DNA of 43,863 nt from Thiocystis violacea (GTDB lineage Bacteria > Pseudomonadota > Gammaproteobacteria > Chromatiales > Chromatiaceae), in contig NZ_NRRF01000045.1 in the NCBI RefSeq assembly GCF_016583565.1, forward strand, positions 1 through 43,863, written 5' to 3'. The translations under genes were made by a program, and so were the position numbers. Each line of letters opens with the position of its first letter. The first letter of the stretch is position 1. Positions 18,318-26,781 of this stretch are shown here, piece after piece. The notes beneath the pieces are model-generated. The model was not told the DNA's origin. It worked only from the letters and a program-made list of their open reading frames with translations, and did no database searches.

Positions 18318-19416
18318 CGAGCAGCACGGTGAAGAGACCGTCCAGCACGACGATCCAGATGATGCTCGTCACCACGGCGCTGGTCGCGGAGAGGCCGACC
18401 GAGGTCGCGCCCGCCCCGGTCGCCAGACCGCGCTGACAGCCGATGACCGCGATGGCGAGCCCGAAGGCGGCGGCCTTCATGAGGCCGACCAGGAAATCCC
18501 CGATCGCCACGGCGCCGAGCAGGTGGTGATAGAACTGGAAGAAGCCGATGTCGAAGCGGATCAGCACCAGCGCGCCCCCAACCAGGCCGACGATGTCCGC
18601 GAGGACGGTCAGCAGCGGCACCACCAGGACGGCGGCCAGCAGGCGCGGCAGCACCAGGAAGCGGATGGGGTCCAGCCCGAAGGTGAGGATGGCGTTGATC
18701 TCCTCGTTGACCTTCTGGGTGCCGATCTGGGCGGCAAAGGCGGCCCCGGTGCGCCCGGCGAAGACGATGGCGGTCATGAGCGCGCCCAGCTCGCGCAGCA
18801 TGGCGACGCCCACGCCATCGACCACGAAGATCACGGCGCCGACCTCGCGCGCCACCAGGGCGATCTCGAAGGCGATGATGACCCCCATGAGGAAGCCGAT
18901 CAGCAGCACGATGGGCACCGCATTGGCGCCGGCCTCGGTCGCCACGTTAAGCACCTCGCGCCAACGCACGACGCCGCGCCGGCTGAGCGCCTGGCCGAGC
19001 GCGAGGGCGCAGGCGCCGAGGAATCCCAGCATGCTCGCGGCCTCCGCGGCGCGCCGCGAGACCACCCGGCCAAGGCGCTCGATGCGGCCGGCGGGCTGCA
19101 TGCTGTCGGCGGCGCGGGTCAGCTCGGCGGGCGGGTAGGTGGGGATGAGGGCCGCCAGGTTCGGCGCCAGTCCGCGGATCTCGATCGCCGCGCCCGGCTC
19201 GCGCGCTTGGTGCTGCAGGTCGTAGATGAGCGCGATGCCGGCGTCGTCGATCAGCTCCAAGCCGGACGCATCGATCACCAATGGACGCTTGGGATGACGG
19301 CTGAGCAGCTCCAGTGCCTGCGCCCACAGGGGCGCGGCGCCGAAGGCGGTGATCCGGCCTTTAAGGATCAGATCCGCCCGAGGTGCCTCGGCCGGTGCGG
19401 TGTTGGTTGCGCTCAT
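18310..19416 (-). CDS. Lipid transport permease with N-terminal STAS domain (MlaE-like)
   Basis: A 368-residue protein of the MlaE permease family. About 95 N-terminal residues form a STAS-like domain (PLVIDASGLELIDDAGIALI), a domain usually separate (MlaB) but fused in this branch. The membrane part has family hallmarks: VPIVLLIGFLMGVIIAFE, ELGALMTAIVFAGRTGAAFAAQIG, and the coupling-helix EEINAI region with FLVLPRLLA. I chose the ATG at 19416 as the STAS fold begins soon after; the frame extends to about 19620 without recognisable sequence. First gene of the minus-strand operon that ends with the auxiliary lipoprotein; no mlaC is included. Confidence 0.9.
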   Translation of the reverse strand: MSATNTAPAEAPRADLILKGRITAFGAAPLWAQALELLSRHPKRPLVIDASGLELIDDAGIALIYDLQHQAREPGAAIEIRGLAPNLAALIPTYPPAELTRAADSMQPAGRIERLGRVVSRRAAEAASMLGFLGACALALGQALSRRGVVRWREVLNVATEAGANAVPIVLLIGFLMGVIIAFEIALVAREVGAVIFVVDGVGVAMLRELGALMTAIVFAGRTGAAFAAQIGTQKVNEEINAILTFGLDPIRFLVLPRLLAAVLVVPLLTVLADIVGLVGGALVLIRFDIGFFQFYHHLLGAVAIGDFLVGLMKAAAFGLAIAVIGCQRGLATGAGATSVGLSATSAVVTSIIWIVVLDGLFTVLLDA

Positions 19417-19650
19417 GCTTGAGAAGATAGACCTGGCGTGGCCTGCTTGCATTGACCGGCGTCGATGCGCGCGCACCGGCGATTCGGGTCCACGCCGAGG
19501 CGCGAGAGGGTCGCAGTCGCCGGCTGGGCGCGGGCTGTCCGGCATGCGAGACCTCCGCCCAGGGGGTGTGCGGCGCATCTCGCAACGCCCTGGTTGAGCC
19601 CCCATACTAGCGCCTCCCATTCAAGATCCTCGAACCCCAGGAGCCATCGC

Positions 19651-19956
19651 ATGTACTTAGCCATGAACCGTTTCCGTATCGCGCGCGGCCAGGAAGATGC
19701 CTTCGTCGAGCACTGGCGCAATCGGGAGAGCTACCTGGATGAGGTGCCTGGCTTTCTGCGGTTTCACCTCCTCAAAGGCCCGCAGGCGGAGGATCACACC
19801 CTCTTCTCCTCCTTCTCGGAATGGACCTCGGAGGATGCCTTCGTCGCTTGGACTCACTCCGAGGCCTTCCGCGCGGCGCACGCGAACGCCGGCAATACGA
19901 CGCGCGATCTCTATCTGGGGCCGCCGCAGCTGGAGCTCTTCGAGTCCGTGATCTGA
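19651..19956 (+). CDS. Antibiotic biosynthesis monooxygenase (ABM) domain protein
   Basis: A 101-residue single ABM-domain protein: MYLAMNRFRIARGQEDAFVE, GFLRFHLLKGP and LFSSFSEWTSEDAFVAWTHSEAF follow the dimeric alpha+beta barrel family that includes IsdG/HmoB heme oxygenases and quinone monooxygenases. The Asn in MNRF and the W..S..AF..AH region resemble the IsdG-type heme-degrading branch, which needs an Asn, Trp and His; N7, a Trp and H69-H79 are plausible candidates. Substrate cannot be decided from sequence. It stands alone between divergent and convergent neighbours. Confidence 0.85.
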   Translation: MYLAMNRFRIARGQEDAFVEHWRNRESYLDEVPGFLRFHLLKGPQAEDHTLFSSFSEWTSEDAFVAWTHSEAFRAAHANAGNTTRDLYLGPPQLELFESVI

Positions 19957-20005
19957 GCCTGGGCGGACCAGGCCGCCGGCCGATCGCCGAGACGGCCCCT
20001 GTGCC

Positions 20006-20839
20006 TCAGGCGAGGCCGAAGCCGTGCCTGGTGCCCACCACGGATGCGCGGAACTGGCTGGGGAAGCGCGCGCGCAGGTCGCAGGTCGCCTCCAGCCCAG
20101 TGCAATGGATGGGTGCCAGGTAGCCGATCGCGAGCCGCTCCAGGTGCTCGGCGGTGAAGGCGAGACGTTCCGCGCTGGCGCGCAGCAGGTGCATGCCGCC
20201 GATGACCGCGTGGATCGGTCGGCCCTCGGTCAGCTCCAGGACATACTCCAGCGTATTGATGACGCCCGAGTGGCCGCAGCCGAGCAGGACGACGGTCCCG
20301 GCGGCCGTTTCCAGGTACATGGCCTGATCGTCCGGCAGCAGGTCCGGGTGGGTCCGCCGCGGATCCTGGTAGAAGGGGCCGCCGGTGTCTTCGATGGCAT
20401 GTCGGCGGGGGATCTCGCCCGTGAGGTGGATGCCGGACGCGATGGTGACGGGCTCGGCGGTGGCGATCAGGCGGCGCGAACGGCTGCGCAGGACGTCTGG
20501 CTCCAGACAGGGCGTTCCGATCGCGACGCCTTCCCGGTTGTACTTGGGCTGCATGGCCCGCGGGTGCAGGTAGAGGTCGACCGGTCCGGTGACAGCGAGC
20601 GCCTCCATGAGTCCGCCGGCATGGTCGTAGTGCCCGTGACTGAGCGCGATCGCCTCGACCCGCGCGAGCGGCAGGTCGAGCAGCTCGGCGTTGTGGCGGA
20701 GCACATGGCCCTGTCCCGTATCGAACAGCAGGCAGTGCTCGTCCGCCTGGATGAAGAAGGCGACACCGTGCTCGCCCAACAGCCCTTTTCCACCTGCCGT
20801 GTTTTCGACGGCCTGGGTGATCCTCAGATCACGTATCAT
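20006..20839 (-). CDS. MBL-fold metallohydrolase
   Basis: A 277-residue metallo-beta-lactamase fold hydrolase with the zinc motif SHGHYDHAGG (H68, H70, D72, H73), later ligands in LLGCGHSGVINT and the terminal IHCTG. It belongs to the COG1237 group (annotated as ribofuranosylaminobenzene 5'-phosphate synthase-like from methanogen relatives). In bacteria that label is probably only by similarity, and the true substrate is unknown. The start at 20839 gives an N-terminus (MIRDLRITQAVEN) that fits the first beta strand; the frame extends 20 residues upstream without support. It is divergent from the small HMA-like gene, with 166 bp between them. Confidence 0.85.
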   Translation of the reverse strand: MIRDLRITQAVENTAGGKGLLGEHGVAFFIQADEHCLLFDTGQGHVLRHNAELLDLPLARVEAIALSHGHYDHAGGLMEALAVTGPVDLYLHPRAMQPKYNREGVAIGTPCLEPDVLRSRSRRLIATAEPVTIASGIHLTGEIPRRHAIEDTGGPFYQDPRRTHPDLLPDDQAMYLETAAGTVVLLGCGHSGVINTLEYVLELTEGRPIHAVIGGMHLLRASAERLAFTAEHLERLAIGYLAPIHCTGLEATCDLRARFPSQFRASVVGTRHGFGLA

Positions 20840-21005
20840 GCAAATGCTCCCGCGTTGTCTTCGAGGTTGCGTCGAGCGCCGCGGCCGAGCCTGCTCCATG
20901 CGCGCGGTAAGGGTCTCGACGCCATTGAAAAACGTCTTGAGTCTACTAGGGTTAGCTCTGAAGTCGATGCAGTTCCCTAAAACGAGTCTGCTGACGAGGT
21001 GTGAG

Positions 21006-21233
21006 ATGGGTTACAGCGATATTTTGATCCACATCGACGAAGAGCTGGATGACGACAGCATCCACGATCTGGCGCGTGAGCTGGGCAATTGCGATGGCGT
21101 GCTCTCGGCCTGTGTCTCGGAGACGCGGCGCCACCTGATGCTGGTCCAGTTCGACCCCGACGATGTCAGGCCGAGCGACGTGGTGAGGCAGGTCCGCGCG
21201 CGCGGCTTTGGCGCGGAGATGGTCGGTCTTTAG
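21006..21233 (+). CDS. Small HMA-like ferredoxin-fold protein without CXXC
   Basis: A 75-residue protein with the beta-alpha-beta-beta-alpha-beta pattern of heavy-metal-associated domains: SDILIHIDEELDDDSIHDLARELGNCDGVLSACVS, then a strand and VRPSDVVRQVRARGFGAEMVGL. The metal-binding CXXC motif of true HMA proteins is absent from the first loop; the only cysteines (in GNCDG and SACVS) lie elsewhere. It could be a regulatory or protein-binding module. Many Chromatiales genomes carry such short proteins, but I know no function for it. Divergent from the MBL-fold gene. Confidence 0.75.
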   Translation: MGYSDILIHIDEELDDDSIHDLARELGNCDGVLSACVSETRRHLMLVQFDPDDVRPSDVVRQVRARGFGAEMVGL

Positions 21234-21395
21234 ATGCACCAAGCGGCGGCGCCCGCACGGGGCGCCGCCATCACATCGACCTCGGCATCCTCTGGCGCGA
21301 CGAGATGCGCCGCCAACACGGTCCGCGTCGCCGAGAGAATGCTCGATCTTGCGAATAGCCGATGTGGCGGTGGCGTCAAAAGAGCCGGGCATCGG

Positions 21396-24300
21396 TCAAT
21401 GTACGTCTTGGTTCTCCCGCACTCGGCGGAAGATCTCGCGCGCCAGGTGTTCATGCGCCGCCGAGCGGAACTCGGTATCCGTCATCACCCGAGAGAAAAT
21501 TTCCTCGTTGCCCTCCATCCGCGCGATGAACAGCTCGTCCAGCATGCGGTCCAGATAGGCCGAGAAGTTCGTGAAGTTGTTGGCGCGGGCCGCCTCGGCG
21601 ATGGTCTCGTCGTGCTCCGCCGAGGCCCGTATCTGGTCGAAAAAGAGTTGATCCGCCTCGGCGAAATCGGTGCCGAAGCGTTCGTTGAGGTGGTCGATCA
21701 GGCTTGAAAGGGCAACCGCCTCATCCCGGACGCCGCCGGTGCCGACATCGGTCGGCCCTTTCAGGGGATAGGGCTCTCCCCGCGAGAGATCGATGGAGCC
21801 CTCGGTCATCTGCTGAAGCCGGAAGAACCGCAGCGCCACCTCATCATCCAACACGAAGCCCCGGCCATCACCCGGCGGCGGGAGCTTGGCCAACAGGTTG
21901 CGCACGAAGGCGTAGAGGCGTTCGAGGTCGCTGTCCTGATAGGGGATGATCTGTGACAGGAAGGCATAGAGGTTCCGATAGGCCGTTAACTGGCCGCGAA
22001 ATTCCTCGCGTTCTTCCTCCTTCCGTTCTTGAAAGCACTGGACGACGGCATCGAGCACCGCATTCATCAGACGATGATCGCGCGCCGAGTGGTCGCGCTT
22101 GGCGCGGTACCAGACCTCGGCGAAGGCGGTCACATCCGCCGGTGTGAAGATCGCCCATTCCAGCAGGCGGTGTTGCAGCTCCGAGAGGCGCTGCGGATCG
22201 GCATTCTCGCCCACGGGTGTCGTCTCATAATAGGGCTTGAACGCCTGGTAGATATCGTCCTCCTCGTTGGCGAAATCGAGCACGAAGGTGCGCGACTTGC
22301 CCGCTGCGATGCGATTGAGCCGCGAGAGGGTCTGCACCGCCTGAACACCGGCGAGGCGCTTCACCACATACATCGTCTGCAACAGGGGCTGATCGAAGCC
22401 GGTCTGATACTTCTCCGCGACCAGCAGCACCCGGTAATCGTCGCGCTCGAAGGTCTCGGGCAGCTCGCTTTCGGCCAGTCCGTCGTTCATCGCCACTTCG
22501 GTGTAGGACGCCCCGGGGTCGTCCGGGTCCTCGACCGTGCCCGAGAAGGCCACCAGCGAACGAATGCCGCTGTAGCCCTGAGCGTTGATGTAGCGATCGA
22601 AGGCGAGCTTGTACTTCACGGCGGCAAGGCGGGAACCCGTGACCACCATGGCCTTCGCCCGGCCGCCGAGCTCGTGCATCACATAGAGCCGGAAGTGCTC
22701 GACGATGACGGAGACGACCTGCTCGATGTTGACTGGATGCAGCTCCAGATAGCGCGCGAGCGCCTTCGCGGCCTTCTTGCGCGGCACATCGGGGTCGTCC
22801 TCGATCTGCTTGATCAGGCCGAAGAAGCGCTTGTAGGTGGTGTAGTTTTGGAGCACATCCAGGATGAAACCCTCCTCGATGGCTTGCCGCATGGAGTAGG
22901 CGTGGAAGGGTGATGCGCCGGACGGACCTGGCTCGTCGAACAGGGCCTTGGTCTTGAACTTCGGCGTGGCCGTAAAGGCGAAGAAACTCAGGTTCGGCTG
23001 CCGGGCGCGCCGCAGCGCATCGCGCAGCACGGCGGACTTGGCCTCGTCGGACAGGTCGTCGTCTTCCTCCCCGGAGAGCTGGGCGGCGATGGCTGCCTCG
23101 ATTCCATCCTTGTTCAGCATGCCCTTCAGTGCCGTCGCGGTCTCGCCGCTCTGGGACGCGTGCGCCTCATCGACGATGACGGCGAAGCGCTTGCCCGCCG
23201 TGTCGATGGTGACACCACCGCCCTTCTTCTCCAGCGTCGAAAGCGCCTGAGAGATGAAGGGGAATTTCTGGATGGTGGTGATAACAATGGGCGTGCCCTG
23301 CGAGAGTGCGCGGGCGAGCTGCTGGGTATCCTCGTCGATCTTCTCGACCACGCCGGTCTTGTGCTCGAACTGATAGATAGTCGCCTGCAACTGCTGATCG
23401 AGCACGCGCCGGTCGGTCACGACGATGACGGAGTGGAAGATTTTCTCGTCCTCGGCGTCGTGCAAGCTGGCCAGCCGGTGCGCGAGCCAGGCAATGGAGT
23501 TCGATTTGCCCGAGCCGGCCGAGTGCTGGATCAGATAATGTCGGCCCGCGCCATGGGCCTTGGCGTGCGCGACCAGACGGCGAACCGCGTCGAGCTGGTG
23601 ATAGCGCGGAAAGATCATGGTCTCCTTGCGCACCGTGCGCACGCCCTTGTTGGTGGTGATCTTCTTGTCCTTCAGCTCCAGGTGCATGAAGCGTTGCAGG
23701 ATCTCCAGCAGGCTATCGGCCCTGAGGACTTCATCCCAGAGGTAATGCGTCTTCCAGTTACCCTCCACCGGCGGGTTCCCCGCGCGGTGATCCTGGCCGC
23801 GGTTGAAGGGCAGAAAATGGGTGTCCTTGCCCTGGAGTCGGGTCGTCATCCAGACCTCGTCCGGGTCCACCGCGAAATGCACCAAGGCGCGCTTCTTGAA
23901 CGCAAAGAGCAAGTCGCGCTCATCGCGCTGGGTCTGGTATTGGTCAATGGCAACGGCGGCGCGCTGTCCAGTCAGCGGATTTTTCAGCTCGGCAGTGACG
24001 ACCGGGATGCCGTTCACGGCGAGGGTGACGTCGATGATGCAGCGGCGGTGCTTGCCGTCCGCCTTCTTCATGACCGAGGTGAAGCCGACCTGGCGCGTGA
24101 CAGTCAGCCGGTTCTTGGCATAGAGCGCCGCCGCCTCGGGGTTCATGCGCGTGTTGGGCTGGAAATAGGCCATGCGGAAGGTTTTGCCGTAGCACTTGAA
24201 ACCGTGGCGTAGGACGTGGAGCGTACCTTTTAGCTCCAGCTCCTTGGCCAGATTGTCCAGCACGGTCGCGGCGGTCTTCGGCCCGAGCAGCGCCTCGAGT

Positions 24301-24467
24301 GCCGCCCACTTGGTCGGTTGGCTGTCGCGTAGGAAGCCAGTGACATCCTCGGGGAAGATGGCGATCGTTTCGTCATAGGCGTTGTGGTGGCGGGCCGCAT
24401 AGCCTCCGGAGCCGGTTAGCTCGGCCTCAATCGCGGTCTCGAAGGCGTATTCAGTGTGGGCTGGCAT
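21396..24467 (-). CDS. hsdR: Type I restriction enzyme, R subunit
   Basis: A 1023-residue type I restriction subunit that cleaves and translocates DNA as part of the HsdR2M2S complex. The N-terminal nuclease has D146 in RRCIIDVTLAV and E160-x-K162 in VVTAELKNPLTGQRA (PD-ExK type). The SF2 helicase motor has Walker A HSAGSGKSN (K321), a DEAH box (VIVDEAHASQSG), FFAFTATP, and motif VI VQTLSRLNR. Length and order are normal and the frame is intact. It is the last R-M gene on the minus strand, separated from hsdS by an opposing toxin-antitoxin pair, so it probably needs its own promoter in the 74-bp gap shared with that pair. Confidence 0.95.
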   Translation of the reverse strand: MPAHTEYAFETAIEAELTGSGGYAARHHNAYDETIAIFPEDVTGFLRDSQPTKWAALEALLGPKTAATVLDNLAKELELKGTLHVLRHGFKCYGKTFRMAYFQPNTRMNPEAAALYAKNRLTVTRQVGFTSVMKKADGKHRRCIIDVTLAVNGIPVVTAELKNPLTGQRAAVAIDQYQTQRDERDLLFAFKKRALVHFAVDPDEVWMTTRLQGKDTHFLPFNRGQDHRAGNPPVEGNWKTHYLWDEVLRADSLLEILQRFMHLELKDKKITTNKGVRTVRKETMIFPRYHQLDAVRRLVAHAKAHGAGRHYLIQHSAGSGKSNSIAWLAHRLASLHDAEDEKIFHSVIVVTDRRVLDQQLQATIYQFEHKTGVVEKIDEDTQQLARALSQGTPIVITTIQKFPFISQALSTLEKKGGGVTIDTAGKRFAVIVDEAHASQSGETATALKGMLNKDGIEAAIAAQLSGEEDDDLSDEAKSAVLRDALRRARQPNLSFFAFTATPKFKTKALFDEPGPSGASPFHAYSMRQAIEEGFILDVLQNYTTYKRFFGLIKQIEDDPDVPRKKAAKALARYLELHPVNIEQVVSVIVEHFRLYVMHELGGRAKAMVVTGSRLAAVKYKLAFDRYINAQGYSGIRSLVAFSGTVEDPDDPGASYTEVAMNDGLAESELPETFERDDYRVLLVAEKYQTGFDQPLLQTMYVVKRLAGVQAVQTLSRLNRIAAGKSRTFVLDFANEEDDIYQAFKPYYETTPVGENADPQRLSELQHRLLEWAIFTPADVTAFAEVWYRAKRDHSARDHRLMNAVLDAVVQCFQERKEEEREEFRGQLTAYRNLYAFLSQIIPYQDSDLERLYAFVRNLLAKLPPPGDGRGFVLDDEVALRFFRLQQMTEGSIDLSRGEPYPLKGPTDVGTGGVRDEAVALSSLIDHLNERFGTDFAEADQLFFDQIRASAEHDETIAEAARANNFTNFSAYLDRMLDELFIARMEGNEEIFSRVMTDTEFRSAAHEHLAREIFRRVRENQDVH

Positions 24468-24541
24468 GGGTCCTTCCTCGAAGCAGGTTCAATACAACAG
24501 AATCCTTGCTCGCAGTGTCATCGAACGATTACGATTATCCA

Positions 24542-24838
24542 ATGTATACAATCAAGCAAACGCCAGCGTTCGCCGCTTGGCTGTCCGGCCTCAAAGATCG
24601 CCTGACGCGCACGCGCTTGGCGCGCCGACTTGAAAAGGCGCAGCTTGGCAACCTCGGTGATGTGAGACCCGTCGGCGCTGGCGTCTTCGAGATGCGCGAA
24701 TGCTTCGGTCCTGGCTGGCGGATGTATTACATTCAGCGAGGCCAATCGCTGATCTTGATGCTGGGCGGCGGCGACAAGTCCACTCAACAAACCGACATTG
24801 CCAAGGCGATCGCGTTGGCTGACACCCTGGAGGATTGA
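24542..24838 (+). CDS. HigB/RelE-like toxin (HI1419 type)
   Basis: A 98-residue toxin of the addiction-module killer protein family (HI1419 / HigB-like, RelE superfamily), expected to act as a ribosome-dependent mRNA interferase. FAAWLSGLKDRLTRTRLARRL, GDVRPVGAGVFEMRECFGPGWRMYYI and GGDKSTQQTDIAKA are family blocks. The ATG at 24542 is preferred over an upstream in-frame TTG. Its partner follows after three bases. It is transcribed against the surrounding R-M genes and shares a short divergent region with hsdR. Confidence 0.9.
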   Translation: MYTIKQTPAFAAWLSGLKDRLTRTRLARRLEKAQLGNLGDVRPVGAGVFEMRECFGPGWRMYYIQRGQSLILMLGGGDKSTQQTDIAKAIALADTLED

Positions 24839-24841
24839 GTC

Positions 24842-25147
24842 ATGACCGAGAAAATCCGCATTGCCGATCTGCCTGAGTTCGACATCACCGAGCACCTGGA
24901 TGACGACCAGGCCATTGCTGAGTATCTGACCATCGTGCTGGAAGAGAACGACCCGGCGGCTTTCGCGCAGGCGCTCGGCACCGCGGCCCGCGCGCGTGGC
25001 ATGACCGAGATCGCCAAGGCGAGCGGAATCGCGCGCGAAGCCCTCTACAAAGCCTTGCGACCCGAGTCGCAGCCGCGTTTCGACACCATCAACCGTGTCT
25101 GTCATGCGCTGGGCGTGAAGCTGGTGGCGCAGCGGATCGATGGGTGA
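24842..25147 (+). CDS. HigA-like antitoxin (HI1420 type, HTH)
   Basis: A 101-residue antitoxin of the HI1420 family. FDITEHLDDDQAIAEYLTIVLEEND is the signature N-terminus, and the C-terminal helix-turn-helix reads MTEIAKASGIAREALYKAL with RPESQPRFDTINRV. It should neutralise the adjacent toxin and repress the shared promoter. Toxin-first order is normal for this family. It converges on the truncated 3' half of hsdS, ending 57 bp from its stop. Confidence 0.9.
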   Translation: MTEKIRIADLPEFDITEHLDDDQAIAEYLTIVLEENDPAAFAQALGTAARARGMTEIAKASGIAREALYKALRPESQPRFDTINRVCHALGVKLVAQRIDG

Positions 25148-25203
25148 CGGTCGCGGCGGGCATCCGTGGCCCCCTTGGTCGTGTCATTTCGGCAGACCGA
25201 GGG

Positions 25204-25872
25204 TCAGCGCAGTTCCGCGATCTGGCCGGTGACGGCGGCGGTGATAAGGGCGGAGCGATACTCGGCAAGCTTCTCAATCGTGCCTCTGACTTTTTCGGTG
25301 ATAACGTCGATCGGAGACAACAGGGCGCCTAAATGGTCAATTAGCTCGCGCTGTTCGGTTTCGGGAGGCAAAGTGAAGATCAAGCTGCCTACTACAGTGG
25401 TGTTCAGACCTGACAGGATAGCTCCCCGGCGCTCTGCTGCAATCTGCTCTGATACGAATTGTGCCTCATGCAGGAGCATTAGCGCCCACTCTGGCATCAG
25501 TCGAAATCGATTCGGTCGAATACGGATTGTGTCACTGTCCGCGATGCCTGGGGCTATCCGATCCGGTACACGCCTGCAATTGCCGAGCGAGCCTTTTCGG
25601 GTAATGACTAAGTCACCAGGCAAGAGTTCGTAGCGTTTCAATTCTGCGTATCGTTCTTCCTCAACCCATCTGCTTCCGTGCGTGAAGTCGCCCGATATCG
25701 TGTTTTCTTGCCCGTAAAGTTTAAAGCCAGTTTCATGGTCGGGAAGGTTCGTAAGCATTCCCCCGAACGGCCCCATTTGCAGACCTATGCCGTCTTCAAC
25801 AAGGCGCTTCAGCGGCCTGACCTCCCAATGCGCCGGAATGTCCCCAAGCCAGTCGATGCCGGAGGGTTTCAT
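25204..25872 (-). pseudogene. hsdS: hsdS C-terminal half, separated by MITE
   Basis: This 222-residue stretch is the second half of a type I specificity subunit. It begins PSGIDWLGDIPAHWEVRPLK, the standard start of a second target recognition domain, and ends with conserved helix PPETEQRELIDHLGALLSPI and EKLAEYRSALITAAVTGQI. Reading on the minus strand, in-frame hsdS coding actually resumes at about 25917 (QALITRAVTKGINPD), just inside the MITE boundary; 25872 is the first ATG. Ribosome-site support for that ATG is weak, so translation as a separate polypeptide is uncertain. It is a gene fragment caused by the insertion, not by point decay: its frame is clean. Confidence 0.8.
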
Positions 25873-25927
25873 GGGGGCGTCGGGGTTGATGCCCTTGGTG
25901 ACGGCGCGGGTGATGAGGGCCTGGCGC

Positions 25928-26083
25928 CAGGGCTGTGAAGGTCACGAAAAGTGTAGAAACGTAACCGATTGATTTACCTGCTTTGCGCTGCCTCAAATCC
26001 GATGCTAACCACCGGAGCACCGCCTAGGTGCCTGCGTAAGATGCTGATTATACAAGTTGTATTTTCGCACCTTCAAAGCTCTG
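25928..26083. mobile_element. ~156-bp MITE inserted in hsdS, 10-11-bp target duplication
   Basis: The inserted segment starts CAGGGCTGTGAAGGT at 25928 and its other end, read on the opposite strand from 26083, starts CAGAGCTTTGAAGGT, continuing GCGAAAAT against CACGAAAAGT. GGGCCTGGCGC is present immediately outside both ends (25917-25927 and 26083-26093), so the duplication is 10 or 11 bp; the shared G makes the exact edge ambiguous. There is no coding capacity. It carries a small inner palindrome (ATACAAGTTGTAT near 26050). The 10-13-bp duplication is what IS4-family transposases leave, so an IS4-type parent is a reasonable guess. Confidence 0.85.
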
Positions 26084-26698
26084 GGCCTGGCGCTTCTCGG
26101 CCAACCGATCCAGCAACGCGCGCTTTTTCTCGATCAGCGCATCGATCCGCGCTGTCTTCTCATCCAGAAAGCGGGCGATGCGCTGTTGGGTGGTGATTGG
26201 GGGAAGCGGTGGCATCCAGTCCTTGATGAAGCCTTCATCAATGCGCTTCTGGCCTCCGGCCCCATACATCTCCGACTCGCCGATCTTTCGGAAGTCGTCA
26301 GCAATCGACACATAGAAAAGAAAGCGCCGGTCGATGCTCGGTCCCGGACGAACAATGTGCAGCTCGGTCGTGCCGAATCCGATACCGTTGGCAAGTCCCT
26401 CGGCAAGCGCACCTTTTCCATTCTCAAAGCAAGGCGTGATCTTCGCGATACAAATGTCGCCATCCGCGAAGTAGGTGTAGCCGCTGTATACCTCCTCCAG
26501 CTCTCGCACCTCGTCGAGGTTTAGTCCCCCATACTCGCCGACAGCATCCATCGGGACGAACGAGACGAATTCGTCAGGTTCCATGTCCAGTGAGGACTTC
26601 TTGGGGTTCAGATGTGCGTCGAAGCGAAGACGGCGGCGCGTCCAACCTTGCAGCAGCTCTTCACACTCGGCACAGGCATTCTCTGCAACCGTGGTCAT
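26048..26698 (-). CDS. hsdS: HsdS N-terminal half (one TRD plus central conserved helix)
   Basis: A 216-residue half of a type I specificity subunit. It holds the first target recognition domain (VSFVPMDAVGEYGGLNLDEV, YTYFADGDICIAKITPCFENGKGA) and the conserved coiled-coil spacer LPPITTQQRIARFLDEKTARIDALIEKKRALLDRLAEKRQA. The last ten residues (QSFEGAKIQLV) come from the MITE. Known truncated HsdS proteins with one TRD can pair as homodimers and give an active enzyme with a palindromic target (EcoDXXI/EcoR124 mutants), so this fragment may still work. The ATG at 26698 overlaps the stop of a preceding 28-residue remnant of hsdM (ATGA). Confidence 0.85.
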   Translation of the reverse strand: MTTVAENACAECEELLQGWTRRRLRFDAHLNPKKSSLDMEPDEFVSFVPMDAVGEYGGLNLDEVRELEEVYSGYTYFADGDICIAKITPCFENGKGALAEGLANGIGFGTTELHIVRPGPSIDRRFLFYVSIADDFRKIGESEMYGAGGQKRIDEGFIKDWMPPLPPITTQQRIARFLDEKTARIDALIEKKRALLDRLAEKRQAQSFEGAKIQLV

Positions 26699-26781
26699 GC
26701 CACCAACCCCTCCAGCAACCCCGTAATCTCCCCTTCCAACCGACTGATGTCTCCCTCGATCTTTTCGTCGCTACTGAGCAT
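26695..26781 (-). pseudogene. Duplicated 3' remnant of hsdM before hsdS
   Basis: On the minus strand, 26758-26695 encodes IEGDISRLEGEITGLLEGLV followed by A and stop. The true hsdM ends IEGDISRLEGEIAGLLRGLI followed by D and stop at 27700. The two tails differ in only about 4 of 21 residues. The remnant is joined to an ATG at 26781 that lies inside the last codons of the Doc gene, giving a 28-residue open frame, and it ends ATGA with the hsdS start. This is what remains of the ancestral hsdM-hsdS junction after the toxin-antitoxin module was placed between the two genes. Confidence 0.85.

Noticed and set aside
25796..26020. 74-residue minus-strand frame spanning the hsdS break
   Set aside because: Its C-terminal part is the hsdS segment in a wrong frame and its start is MITE sequence; it is a by-product of the insertion, not a gene.
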